DNA from: PALSA-505 sp036502085
GTDB lineage: Bacteria > Actinomycetota > Actinomycetes > Streptosporangiales > Streptosporangiaceae
Direction of reading: 5' to 3'
Length of the DNA: 64,000 nt
NCBI GenBank assembly: GCA_036502085.1
Contig: DASXZD010000029.1
Coordinates: forward strand, 8,161 to 72,160
Part shown: in pieces, positions 1 through 8,195 of the stretch
How the letters are laid out: every line of letters begins with the position of its first letter
Position numbering within the stretch: position 1 is the stretch's first letter
Made by a program: the position numbers and the translations under genes
Notes under the pieces: generated by a model
What the model was told of the DNA's origin: nothing
Databases searched by the model: none
What the model saw: only the letters and a program-made list of their open reading frames with translations

Positions 1-2
1 GG

Positions 3-1196
3 CTGGCCTCCAGGTTCGCGACCAGGGTGCGCTTCCCCGGCTATTCGCCCGCTGAGCTGTTCTCGCTGGTCGAATCGGGCATGGAGCATCGTGGCGACCG
101 GCTGGACCCGGACGCGCGCCCGGCCCTGTGGCGGATGTTCGAGGAGGTCGGCAGGCGCAAGACCGGCGATGAGCTCGGCAACGGCCGGTTCGTCCGCAGC
201 CTCATCGAGAAGGCCTGCCAGGCACGGGACGTGCGGGTGATGAGCGGGGTCACCGAGCCCACCGCCAGCGACCTGGTCACGATCGTGGCCGACGACGTGG
301 ACCGCGCCTACGCCGAGCTGACCGCACGGATGCGCGGGTACGGGGACACGCCGACGGTAGAGAGCGCCCTGGCCGAGCTCGACGAACTGGTCGGCCTGGA
401 GCCGGTCAAGCGCCAGGTGCGAGAGATCGCCGCGCAGCTGCGGGTAGCCAAGCTGCGGGACAAGCAGGGCCTGGCCAGCCAGCCGCCGGCCAGGCATTTC
501 GTCTTCACCGGGCCGCCCGGCACCGGGAAGACCACGGTGGCCAGGATTCTCGGCCGGATCTTCGCCGCTCTCGGCTTGCTGGCGCGGCCCGAGGTAATCG
601 AGGCGCACCGCGCCGACCTGGTCGGCGAGCACCTGGGCGCTACCGCGATCAAGACCAACAAGCTGATCGACTCCGCTCTCGGCGGCGTGCTGTTCATCGA
701 CGAGGCCTACTCGCTGTACAACGAGGGGTACTCCGGCGGTGACGCGTTCGGCGCCGAGGCGACGGCGACGCTGCTCAAGCGGGCCGAGGACGACCGGGAC
801 CGGCTGGTCATCGTGCTGGCCGGATACACCGCGGACATGGACCGCTTCCTGCGCACCAACCCGGGCCTTCAGTCACGGTTCAACGTCAAGGTCGGCTTCC
901 CCAGCTACTCGCCGCAGGATCTGTCCCGGATCGCCGAGATGATCGCGGAACAGGCCGGCGACACGTTCCAGCCGGAGGCCGCGGCTGTCCTCGACCAGAT
1001 CTTCGGTCACGCCTGCGCAGAGGGGCTGATCGACGAGCTCGGCAACGGCCGGTTCGCCCGGTCGCTGTTCGAGCGCGCCTGCGCCTGCCGGGACCTGCGG
1101 GTAGCGCACCTCGGCGATTCGGCGACCGCGGCCGACCTGACCACGGTCACCGCCGCCGACCTGCGCACCGCTTACGACGCGCTGGCCGCCCGCTGA
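3..1196 (+). CDS. AAA+ ATPase, CbbX/EccA-like (5' truncated by window edge)
   Basis: The reading frame is open from base 3, so the gene starts upstream of the window. Residues are counted here from the GTG at 27, which is probably not the real start. The first 75 residues (FPGY..., ELGNGRF) repeat the C-terminal lid seen again near the end (FPSY..., ELGNGRF), so the protein has at least two tandem AAA modules and the window opens in the lid of the earlier one. The complete module has Walker A GPPGTGKT at about 162-169, Walker B VLFIDEAYSL at about 221-230 and a sensor/arginine region near LQSRF. This is the CbxX/CfqX (CbbX, EccA) family of hexameric remodelling ATPases. No EccC or ESX gene is visible nearby, so the client is unknown. 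Family certain, role uncertain. Confidence 0.9.
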   Translation: MASRFATRVRFPGYSPAELFSLVESGMEHRGDRLDPDARPALWRMFEEVGRRKTGDELGNGRFVRSLIEKACQARDVRVMSGVTEPTASDLVTIVADDVDRAYAELTARMRGYGDTPTVESALAELDELVGLEPVKRQVREIAAQLRVAKLRDKQGLASQPPARHFVFTGPPGTGKTTVARILGRIFAALGLLARPEVIEAHRADLVGEHLGATAIKTNKLIDSALGGVLFIDEAYSLYNEGYSGGDAFGAEATATLLKRAEDDRDRLVIVLAGYTADMDRFLRTNPGLQSRFNVKVGFPSYSPQDLSRIAEMIAEQAGDTFQPEAAAVLDQIFGHACAEGLIDELGNGRFARSLFERACACRDLRVAHLGDSATAADLTTVTAADLRTAYDALAAR

Positions 1197-1235
1197 CCGC
1201 CGAAGCGCGATCTGCCCGTTGAGAAATAGAACGGC

Positions 1236-2837
1236 CTAAGGCTCGATCGGCGGCAGGGCCGCGAGCTCGGCCTTGATGTCCGCCTCCCGGGGGCCTGCGG
1301 CGCGGATCGCGTCCATCAGGGCGTGCAGCACGGCGTGCCGGTCCTCGCCGAGGTCGAGCAGCCGCTGCGCGGCCTCCCACAGCTCGGGCGGGTCGCCGCG
1401 CCAGAGCCGGTCGGCCAGGGCCAGGTGCCGCTCGATATGCGGCGTGCCCGCGTGCCTGGCCGGCCCGTCGTCGTGGTCGGCGGCCAGCAGGATCCTGCGG
1501 TCAGCCGGGTCGGACGGGTCCAGCGTGCTCAGATCCACGCCGCCGTACCAGCCGCTCAGCAGCGGGAAGGCGAACGCTCGGCGAGGCAGCGCCTCGAGGT
1601 CGGCGTCGGGCAGCAGCCGGGCGACCAGCCCGGCGTCGAGCCCGAACGTGGTCGGATCCCGGTAGGCGGCGGCGAACTTCTCGGTGCAGTCGAAGACGGC
1701 TTCGAGCGTCTCCGCGATGGCGTTCTTGCTCAGCCCGCAGCGCCTGCCTGCCCACCGGGTCCAGGCGGCGAGAACGTGCGGGATGGCCTCCTGCTCGGCG
1801 GCCGACAGCATGACCTTGCGGGGCAGCCAGTCGAGCAGGAACGTGTCCGCCTTGACCGGGCTCATCCGCAGCGGCCTGCCGAAGTCCCTGTCACACCCGT
1901 AGGCGACGATGTGATCCGCGCACCGGCTGGCCGACCGGCGGTCGGAGAGGTCCTCTGCCTCGTCCGAGGCGAGGAACTCGGCCACCAGCATGGCCCTGCG
2001 GTCCGCGCTCCACGGCCGCCGCCCGGCCCGGTCGCCCCGGTCGCGCCCGGCCCGGTCGCCCCGCCCCGCCTGGCCGGCCGTGCCGCCGGCCGCCTCGCCC
2101 TTCGACTCCAGCAGGCTCCCGGCACCTTCCTCGCCGCCCTCGCCGCGCGGCGGCAGCGTGCGCACCCGCGTCCTGATGAACGCGTGGTAGGAGGGGAACG
2201 ACTCGCTGACCGGGGCATCCGCGCGCTCTTCGGTGGCCCGCAGCGCCCGGGCGAGCAGCCGCCTGGCCTGCGCCGGGTCGAGGGACCCGAACGACCCCTC
2301 GGCCCGCTCGCCGCCGTGCGCCTGATGGCAGTGGCTAAGCAGCTTGCCGACCTCGGCCGTCACCCAGCCATCGCGCAGCAGGCCGCCGGAGTTGTAGTCG
2401 ACCACGCAGACGAGCGCGTGCGGCTCCTCCCCGGCGTAGCTGAAGCAGCAGACCACCTCGTCCCTGTCGCCGTAGGCGTCCGAGTTCAGGTAGCAATCGC
2501 CTGAGGTCACCGCGCCGAGGTGATCAGCCCAGCGCGGCCGCGCCACGCCGCTGGCGATCATCTCAAGTGCGGCCCGTTCGGCCTTGGCGGCCTGGCCCGG
2601 CGTGCCGAGGCAGGCGATGCCGGACAGCAGCGCCAGCGCGGCCGGGGTGGCCTGCGTCGCCGCGTACTCGACGAGCCCCTCGCCGACCAGTTCCTCGATG
2701 CCGGCGTGCCCGCGGCCTGCCTGCCGGGGCCCAGGGCCCCACCAGGTGCCGAGCAGCTCACTGACCAGCAGCTCGGCGTCGAGCGGGCTGCGGACGGCGA
2801 GCAGCTCCCTGGCGGCCCGCAGCATCTCGGCGAACAT
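1236..2837 (-). CDS. conserved actinobacterial protein of unknown function
   Basis: A 533-residue soluble protein that I do not recognise. I place the start at the ATG at 2837 (MFAEMLRAAREL), because the 33 codons upstream are proline/arginine-rich and unlike the rest. The N-terminal half contains a stretch with several Cys and aromatic residues (CYLNSDAYGDRDEVVCCFSY). A charged, low-complexity Gly/Arg/Asp linker in the middle (GRGDRAGRDRGDRAGRRP) separates it from a mostly alpha-helical C-terminal half. No signal peptide or membrane segment is seen. It faces the AAA gene tail to tail, with only about 39 bases between the stops, and is divergent from the phosphatase gene. Confidence 0.6.
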   Translation of the reverse strand: MFAEMLRAARELLAVRSPLDAELLVSELLGTWWGPGPRQAGRGHAGIEELVGEGLVEYAATQATPAALALLSGIACLGTPGQAAKAERAALEMIASGVARPRWADHLGAVTSGDCYLNSDAYGDRDEVVCCFSYAGEEPHALVCVVDYNSGGLLRDGWVTAEVGKLLSHCHQAHGGERAEGSFGSLDPAQARRLLARALRATEERADAPVSESFPSYHAFIRTRVRTLPPRGEGGEEGAGSLLESKGEAAGGTAGQAGRGDRAGRDRGDRAGRRPWSADRRAMLVAEFLASDEAEDLSDRRSASRCADHIVAYGCDRDFGRPLRMSPVKADTFLLDWLPRKVMLSAAEQEAIPHVLAAWTRWAGRRCGLSKNAIAETLEAVFDCTEKFAAAYRDPTTFGLDAGLVARLLPDADLEALPRRAFAFPLLSGWYGGVDLSTLDPSDPADRRILLAADHDDGPARHAGTPHIERHLALADRLWRGDPPELWEAAQRLLDLGEDRHAVLHALMDAIRAAGPREADIKAELAALPPIEP

Positions 2838-3123
2838 CGCGGCCGGCGGTGACTCTGATGAGCCGGGCCGCGCCGCTCCGTGACCGGGCCCGCCGGGGGG
2901 CTGACTGCGTCGTCGGCTTGGCGGGCTCACGAGCACAGCTTTTCAGATCAGCAGGCACGGATGCTACGCAACCGCGATGTCCCCCCGGATTCTCTGCCTG
3001 AGGCCGCATATGCCCCCGGTGACCGCCGGCTCGCCGCCAGGCCGGCGCACGACGTCGCTAGCTGGCTATCCGAATGATTCCCGGCATGAGCTTCTGGCCG
3101 CTAGCCTGCTTATGACGGCTCAC

Positions 3124-3169
3124 GAAGCCCAGGGCAGGAAGCCCCAGGGCAGGAAGCCCCAGATCAGAA
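3124..3169 (+). repeat. 15-bp tandem repeat, 3 copies
   Basis: Unit is aagccccagggcagg, with the first copy one base shorter and the third diverged. It lies in the probable leader of the PAS/GAF/PP2C phosphatase gene. Confidence 0.8.
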
Positions 3170-3233
3170 AGCGCAGCGCAGCAGCAAAGCCACAGAGCAG
3201 CAGGAAACCGCAGAAGGAAGAAGGAGTCGCTTC

Positions 3234-3272
3234 ATGCCAGGTGCCCGCAGCGATGAGGGCAGCACCGGATGA
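3234..3272 (+). CDS. possible 12-residue leader peptide upstream of the phosphatase gene
   Basis: The best Shine-Dalgarno in the region (GGAAGAAGGAG, about 3216-3226) is about 8 bases before an ATG at 3234. That ATG opens a 12-codon frame (MPGARSDEGSTG) ending in TGA at 3270-3272. The frame differs from the downstream phosphatase gene, whose likely ATG is at 3283, ten bases past this stop. The spacing would suit translational coupling or reinitiation. It could be chance; conservation in relatives would decide. Confidence 0.35.
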   Translation: MPGARSDEGSTG

Positions 3273-3282
3273 GCAGCGCCGG

Positions 3283-5547
3283 ATGAGCACAGATACATCC
3301 GTGCCCCAGCCGCGGGTGTCCGGCTTGGAGATCTCCGACTCCGCCCTGCTCGACACGCTGCTGCGCGAGGCTCCCATCGGGTTCGCCTTCTTCGATACCG
3401 ACCTGCGCTTCCGCCGGGTCAACCGGACGCTGGCCCGGCTGCACGGGGTGAGCCACGCCGAACACCTGGGTCGGCTTCCCAGCGAGATCTGGCCCGCCGG
3501 GCACGCCGCCAGGGCCGAGGCCGCGCTGCGCCGCGTGCTGGCCGAGGATCAGCCCGTGCTTGAGGCCGACCAGCCGGTCACCGCGGCGGGCCAGTCGGCG
3601 GGCCGGCCCGCCGGGCAGCCGGTCGGCCAGCTGCCGTCGGTACCCGCCGCGAGGCGCGACCCCGCCATCAGTCGCGACCCCGCCATCACCAACGACTCTG
3701 CCATCACCAACGACTCTGCCATCAGAAGCGGCCCCGCCATCAGAAGCGGCCCCGCCGCCGACGACCCCGGCGCCGGCTCGATCAGGGAGCGGCACTGGGC
3801 CTTCTCGTGGTTCCCCTGTCATGACAGCGAGTCGAACATCACCGGCGTCGTGCTGATCGCGGCCGACATCACCGACCGGCAGTACTCGGCGGAGGCGGTG
3901 CGCCGCAGCGAGGCCAGGTACCGGTCGCTGGTCCAGGCCGGCGCGCAGGTGGTCTGGGTGACCTCGCCGACCGGCGAGATTGCCGAGGACTCGCCCGAAT
4001 GGCGCTGGATCACCGGCCAGACGGTGGAGGAGTACCTGGGCCACGGCTGGCTGAACGTCATCCATCCCGACGACCGCGACCGGGTGGCCAACGCCTGGCG
4101 GGACTGCGTGCAGGCGGGCCGGGTGTTCGACAACCGCTACCGGGTCCGCACCAAGGCCGGGGCGTACCGGCACTACGACGTGCGGGCCGTCCCGATCGAG
4201 CGGGCCGGGAAGATCATCGAATGGGTGGGGGCGAGCACCGACGTCACCGGCCAGCGCGAGGCCGAGGAGATGCGCGGCAGGCTCACCGAGCAGCTGTCCG
4301 CCGCGGCCCTGCGCACGGCCCGGCTGCAGCAGGCCACCTCGATGCTGGCCGAGGCGCTCACCGTGGAGCAGGTCGTCGAGGTGATCACCGAGGTCGGCCG
4401 GTCCGCGGTCGGCGCCGAGCGGTCCGACGTGGCCCTGCTGGACTCCGACCGGCTGCGGCTGCAGATGGTGAACCCGGGCGGCCCGGCGAGCGACATCCCG
4501 CTGGACGTCCCGAGCGTGATCACCGCGGCCATCACCGGCCGGCGCCCCGTGCTGATCGAGGATCCGGACGCGCTGCGGCGGCTGTTCGAGCCGGACGCGA
4601 ACGTGGATCTCTACCTGACCAGCAGCGACGAGCGTGCCTGGGTGGGCCTGCCGCTGCTCGCCGCGGGCGCGCCGCTCGGCGCGATCAGGTTCTCGTTCAC
4701 CCGGCCCAGGCGGATCACCGAAGAGGAGCGGGTGTTCCTCGAGGCGCTGGCGGGCCAGTGCGCGCTCGCCGTGGAGCGGGCCGCCCTGTTCGAGCGCGAG
4801 CACACCACGGCCGAGACGCTGCAGCGCAGCCTGCTGCCCGACCAATTGCCCGTCGTCCCCGGGCTGATCCTCGAGGCGAGGTACCTGCCGGTCACCAGGA
4901 ACATGGAGATCGGCGGCGACTGGTACGACGCCTTCAAGCTGCCGGACGGGCGGCTGGCCATCGCGGCCGGCGACGTGATGGGCAAGGGGCTGACGGCCGC
5001 GGCCGGCATGGGCCGGGTGCGCAATGCGCTGCGCGCGCTCGCGCTGACCGACCCCAGGCCCGCTGCGGTGCTGGCCGGCCTGGACCGGCTGTTCACCGCG
5101 ACCGAGCTCGACGAGCAGGTCACCACGGTCGCCTACCTGGTCGTCGACCCGGCGACCGGGGAAGGAATGGCCGGGAACGCCGGCCATCTGCCGCCGTTGC
5201 GGCTGTGCGCCGAGGCCCCGCCCAGGCTCGACACGATCGAGGCGGGGACCCCGCTCGGCTGGGCGAGCCCGCGACAGCAGCATTCTTTCCGGCTGCCACC
5301 CGGCAACACTGTGGTGTTCTATTCCGATGGACTAGTGGAGAACCGCACGCGCGGCCTCGATGCGGGCCTGGATGAGCTGCTCGCGGTCGCGGGGAAGGCA
5401 CCGCCGGAAGTGACCGCGCATCCGGACCGGCTTCTTGAGTACCTGGTTGACCGGATGCTGGCCGGATATGAACAGGATGACGACGTGACCGTGCTGGTGC
5501 TGCACGTGCCTGTGCAGGGCGAGCGCGGCAGGGGAGGGAAGGCATGA
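3283..5547 (+). CDS. PAS-PAS-GAF-PP2C (SpoIIE-type) protein phosphatase
   Basis: A predicted cytoplasmic Ser/Thr phosphatase (754 residues) that senses small signals and dephosphorylates partner proteins, typically anti-sigma-factor antagonists in this family. Domains: first PAS about 20-200, interrupted by a repeat-rich insert at about 95-165; second PAS about 210-325; GAF about 345-505; SpoIIE/PP2C about 515-745. Metal-binding and catalytic signatures include GGDWYDAF (544-551), GDVMGKG (563-569), FYSDGLVE (679-686) and DDDVTVLVL (732-740). I chose ATG 3283 because homology-like sequence begins there; an in-frame ATG at 3253 is also possible. No anti-sigma or antagonist gene is adjacent. 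The neighbour downstream is the primary sigma factor, which is probably coincidental. Confidence 0.9.
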   Translation: MSTDTSVPQPRVSGLEISDSALLDTLLREAPIGFAFFDTDLRFRRVNRTLARLHGVSHAEHLGRLPSEIWPAGHAARAEAALRRVLAEDQPVLEADQPVTAAGQSAGRPAGQPVGQLPSVPAARRDPAISRDPAITNDSAITNDSAIRSGPAIRSGPAADDPGAGSIRERHWAFSWFPCHDSESNITGVVLIAADITDRQYSAEAVRRSEARYRSLVQAGAQVVWVTSPTGEIAEDSPEWRWITGQTVEEYLGHGWLNVIHPDDRDRVANAWRDCVQAGRVFDNRYRVRTKAGAYRHYDVRAVPIERAGKIIEWVGASTDVTGQREAEEMRGRLTEQLSAAALRTARLQQATSMLAEALTVEQVVEVITEVGRSAVGAERSDVALLDSDRLRLQMVNPGGPASDIPLDVPSVITAAITGRRPVLIEDPDALRRLFEPDANVDLYLTSSDERAWVGLPLLAAGAPLGAIRFSFTRPRRITEEERVFLEALAGQCALAVERAALFEREHTTAETLQRSLLPDQLPVVPGLILEARYLPVTRNMEIGGDWYDAFKLPDGRLAIAAGDVMGKGLTAAAGMGRVRNALRALALTDPRPAAVLAGLDRLFTATELDEQVTTVAYLVVDPATGEGMAGNAGHLPPLRLCAEAPPRLDTIEAGTPLGWASPRQQHSFRLPPGNTVVFYSDGLVENRTRGLDAGLDELLAVAGKAPPEVTAHPDRLLEYLVDRMLAGYEQDDDVTVLVLHVPVQGERGRGGKA
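3658..3756 (+). repeat. 18-bp direct repeats inside the PAS coding region
   Basis: Two exact copies of gccatcaccaacgactct are followed by two copies of gccatcagaagcggcccc, with related units before them. They encode AITNDS AITNDS AIRSGP AIRSGP. The insert falls between the first and second halves of the N-terminal PAS domain and preserves frame because the unit is 18 bp. Confidence 0.9.
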
Positions 5548-5715
5548 CGGTGGCCTGGCTGTGCAAGTCACTCCTGAAGTCCGCCTAAGGTGGTGCTCGG
5601 AGGGCGAGCAGCAGCATCGGTGCCTTTGGCGCTGGTCCGCCTTCCGGTATGACCCCAGCAGCCGGGGCCTCGCAGTAGGGTCCAGTTCCCGCTACTTATG
5701 CGCAGGAGAGTGTCT

Positions 5716-5799
5716 GTGTCGCCTGCTAGTTCGGTCAGCCCGGCGCCGTACCTGGCGCTGTCGGCCACCGTCCGGCGAAGGAAGGGGTGGCGGTCGTGA
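5716..5799 (+). CDS. possible leader ORF translationally coupled to the sigma factor gene
   Basis: A 27-codon frame starting at GTG 5716 (or GTG 5710) encodes VSPASSVSPAPYLALS... and ends at TGA 5797-5799. This TGA overlaps the likely GTG start of the sigma factor (5796-5798) as GTGA. A GGAG motif at 5704-5707 is well placed for GTG 5716. A TACTTA hexamer at 5693-5698 could be a -10 box, giving a very short leader. The peptide is not recognised. The overlap is seen directly; function is inferred. Confidence 0.4.
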   Translation: MSPASSVSPAPYLALSATVRRRKGWRS

Positions 5800-7379
5800 G
5801 CGCTGCCAATTCTGCGGCGAGCAAGGCGAGTAAAGCGAAGGCGGGCAAACAGGGCCGGAGCCGGCGGGAGGCACCGCATCCGCCCGCGGAGCGCGCGGAG
5901 CGCGCCGGGTCGGCGGCCGAGGAGCCCGCTAACGGACAGGCCGCCAACGGGAAGACCGCAACCGGGCAGCCCGCGAATGGGAAGCCCGCCAACGGGAAGC
6001 AGAACGCCGGGAAGGGGGCGAAGGCCGCAGAGCCGGCCGGGACCCCGCAAGCCCAGGAGACGGAGACGTGGGTGCAGGACACCGCGGACAGCGAACTGGC
6101 GATAGACAGCCTGGATCACCCAGCTGATCTCGATGCAGTAGTAGACATCGCGGTTGTTGACGTCGAGGTCGACGTCGATGTGGAAATCGACGTGACGCTC
6201 GATGACACCGACCTGAGCGACACCGACCCGACTGACACCGACCTGAGCGACGTTGACGGACCCGCCGACGACGAGCCCGACGGGACCGACGACGCACCGG
6301 ACGCACCCGGCGGCCCGACGGGCAAGGCCGGGAAGGCCGCGCCCGCCGCGCCCGCGACGGGCAAGCCGGCCGCCGAAGGGGCGGCTGGCGACGACGCCGA
6401 GGACGACGCGTTCGTCTACGGCGACGACGACGATGACCTCCCGGCCGCGCAGGTTGCCGCGGCCGGCGCCACCGCCGACCCGGTCAAGGACTACCTGAAG
6501 CAGATCGGCAAGGTGCCGCTGCTCAACGCCGAGCAGGAAGTGGAACTGGCCAAGCGGATCGAGGCCGGCCTGTTCGCCGAGGAGAAGCTGGCCGAGACCC
6601 GCGCGCTGCACGGCTCGGATGAGTGCGCGGACCTCGAATGGATCGCCTCCGACGGCCGCCGGGCCAAGAACCACCTGCTCGAGGCCAACCTGCGCCTGGT
6701 CGTCTCGCTGGCCAAGCGCTACACCGGCCGCGGCATGCTGTTCCTCGACCTGATCCAGGAGGGCAACCTCGGCCTGATCCGCGCGGTCGAGAAGTTCGAC
6801 TACACCAAGGGCTACAAGTTCTCCACGTACGCCACCTGGTGGATCCGGCAGGCCATCACCCGGGCGATGGCCGATCAGGCCAGGACCATCCGGATCCCGG
6901 TGCACATGGTCGAGGTCATCAACAAGCTGGCCAGGGTGCAGCGTCAGATGCTGCAGGACCTGGGCCGGGAGCCGACTCCGGAAGAGCTCGCCGCCGAGCT
7001 GGACATGACCCCGGAGAAGGTCATCGAGGTGCAGAAGTACGGCCGCGAGCCGATTTCGCTGCACACCCCGCTCGGCGAGGACGGCGACAGCGAGTTCGGC
7101 GACCTGATCGAGGACTCCGAGGCCATCCAGCCCGGCGAGGCGGTCAGCTTCACGCTGCTGCAGGAGCAGCTGCACTCGGTGCTCGACACGCTGTCCGAGC
7201 GCGAGGCCGGCGTGGTGTCCATGCGCTTCGGGCTGACCGACGGCCAGCCCAAGACCCTGGACGAGATCGGCAAGGTCTACGGGGTCACCCGGGAGCGCAT
7301 CCGGCAGATCGAGTCGAAGACGATGTCGAAGCTCCGCCACCCGTCCCGCTCCCAGGTGCTGCGCGACTACCTCGACTAA
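5796..7379 (+). CDS. rpoD: primary sigma-70 factor (RpoD/HrdB/SigA)
   Basis: Housekeeping sigma factor, 527 residues from GTG 5796; the GAAGGAAGG at 5777-5785 fits this start better than GTG 5787. The first ~220 residues are low complexity: an Ala/Lys-rich start, ANGK/TGQPANGK repeats, then a very acidic Asp/Thr/Val stretch (VDVEVDVDVEIDV, DLSDTDPTDTDLSD). Conserved regions begin at about residue 229 with DPVKDYLKQIGKVPLL (region 1.2). Then come region 2 (GMLFLDLIQEGNLGLIRAVEKFDY, WWIRQAITRAMADQART), region 3, and region 4 with VTRERIRQIESKTMSKLRHP at the C terminus. The C-terminal 300 residues match the mycobacterial SigA/Streptomyces HrdB pattern. A stem-loop terminator follows. Confidence 0.97.
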   Translation: MSAANSAASKASKAKAGKQGRSRREAPHPPAERAERAGSAAEEPANGQAANGKTATGQPANGKPANGKQNAGKGAKAAEPAGTPQAQETETWVQDTADSELAIDSLDHPADLDAVVDIAVVDVEVDVDVEIDVTLDDTDLSDTDPTDTDLSDVDGPADDEPDGTDDAPDAPGGPTGKAGKAAPAAPATGKPAAEGAAGDDAEDDAFVYGDDDDDLPAAQVAAAGATADPVKDYLKQIGKVPLLNAEQEVELAKRIEAGLFAEEKLAETRALHGSDECADLEWIASDGRRAKNHLLEANLRLVVSLAKRYTGRGMLFLDLIQEGNLGLIRAVEKFDYTKGYKFSTYATWWIRQAITRAMADQARTIRIPVHMVEVINKLARVQRQMLQDLGREPTPEELAAELDMTPEKVIEVQKYGREPISLHTPLGEDGDSEFGDLIEDSEAIQPGEAVSFTLLQEQLHSVLDTLSEREAGVVSMRFGLTDGQPKTLDEIGKVYGVTRERIRQIESKTMSKLRHPSRSQVLRDYLD

Positions 7380-7389
7380 CCAGGCAGGC

Positions 7390-7420
7390 GGCCAAAGGCA
7401 GCAATGCCAAAGGCAGCAAA
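7390..7420 (+). repeat. 15-bp direct duplication just after the sigma factor stop
   Basis: gccaaaggcagcaa occurs twice in tandem within a dozen bases of the stop codon and just before the terminator stem. Confidence 0.8.
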
Positions 7421-7460
7421 AGCGCGGCCGGGATCAGCATCACGCTGACCCGGCCGCGCT
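7421..7460. terminator. bidirectional stem-loop terminator between convergent genes
   Basis: agcgcggccgggatcagc pairs with gctgacccggccgcgct around a five-base loop, with one bulge. It lies between the stop of the sigma factor (+) and the stop of the DUF7455 gene (-), so it can serve both. There is no clear U-tract on the plus side. Confidence 0.8.
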
Positions 7461-7484
7461 GCGCTGCGAACCGGCCGTCCAGGT

Positions 7485-7718
7485 CTAGTTGGCGCTCTGG
7501 CCCTTCTTGCCGTCCGAAAGAAGATTGGTCTCGTCCTGTATGTCTATCGCGACCCTGGCCAGCGCTTCCGCGTGCTGACGAGCGTGATGCGCGCAGAAAA
7601 GCAATTCTGCGGAACCATTGAGCAGTACCCGGACATAGGCCCGGGCACCGCAGCGGTCGCACACGTCCGCGGCGGTCAGCGGCTTGGTGGGGGCTAGAGC
7701 TCCTGTCAACGTCGCCAT
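7485..7718 (-). CDS. DUF7455-type small zinc-ribbon-like protein
   Basis: A 77-residue cytoplasmic protein. CDRCGA at about 20-25 and FCAHHARQH in the middle give two Cys-rich knuckles that probably bind zinc. This family is commonly encoded next to hrdB-type sigma genes in actinomycetes, as here. Function is not known. The start ATG at 7718 is followed by a basic/hydrophobic N terminus without a signal peptide. Confidence 0.85.
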   Translation of the reverse strand: MATLTGALAPTKPLTAADVCDRCGARAYVRVLLNGSAELLFCAHHARQHAEALARVAIDIQDETNLLSDGKKGQSAN

Positions 7719-8195
7719 CCTCGCCTTGTGCCTCCGGCTTCGACATCCGGCTGGGCGCTGGTCATTCGTAGTCTGCCTTCACCACAGCACAACGTAGGAG
7801 CCCGCGTCGACCTTCCCGATGCTCTTGGATGCCGAGTACGCCATCAGCGAAACCCTCCCGTCAGCCCAGTAATCGAGCACGCGTGCGCGTGCGGCTGATC
7901 TTCCCCATCTGGTCTCCGTGAACCCTCTCGCCCGCCCCGCAACCGCTCTGCGGCCGCTATGCGGCCGCTCTGCGGACCCGAGCGTTCATCCGGTGACTAT
8001 CTGCTATCTCTACTGTATCGCGAATGTTCTCCCAGGTCGCGGGGGGCTGAACGGGTTTGTCCCCCGACCAGTCGGCCGACCCGTCGGCGGCCTGCGCGCG
8101 GCGTGGCTGCGCGCGGCATTCGCCGCGGAGAGCTAGTCTGCGATGTGGTTACCGGGCGGCGTGCCGCCCGCCTATTCGCCGGAGGAGGGGCCTTC
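7719..8195. other. divergent intergenic region upstream of parE
   Basis: No convincing gene in 477 bases, although frames stay open because of the GC content. It contains NotI-like gcggccgc twice close together (about 7950-7970) and a possible -10 TAGTCT at 8134-8139. A short perfect hairpin (gggcggc gt gccgccc, 8154-8169) ends about 11 bases before the ribosome binding site of parE. Promoters for both the DUF7455 gene and parE must lie here. Confidence 0.5.

Larger units (their letters stand above)
2838..3282. other. divergent intergenic region with 15-bp tandem repeat
   Basis: This 445-base stretch separates the divergent starts at 2837 and 3283. It holds a threefold repeat at 3124-3169 and a short open frame at 3234. 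The long frame of the phosphatase stays open through here, but the encoded residues are Lys/Gln/Arg low complexity and unlike the PAS domain that follows, so I treat most of it as non-coding or leader. Confidence 0.5.

Noticed and set aside
1..1196. Type VII secretion EccA
   Set aside because: The ATPase is of the same superfamily, but no EccB/C/D, Esx or mycosin gene is in view and the N-terminal TPR domain of EccA is not visible, so I keep only the family name.
3232..5283. Long minus-strand open frame (683 codons) opposite the phosphatase gene
   Set aside because: Antisense shadow of a GC-rich gene: composition is Arg/Gly/Pro/Gln-rich with no domain, while the plus strand encodes clear PAS, GAF and PP2C motifs.
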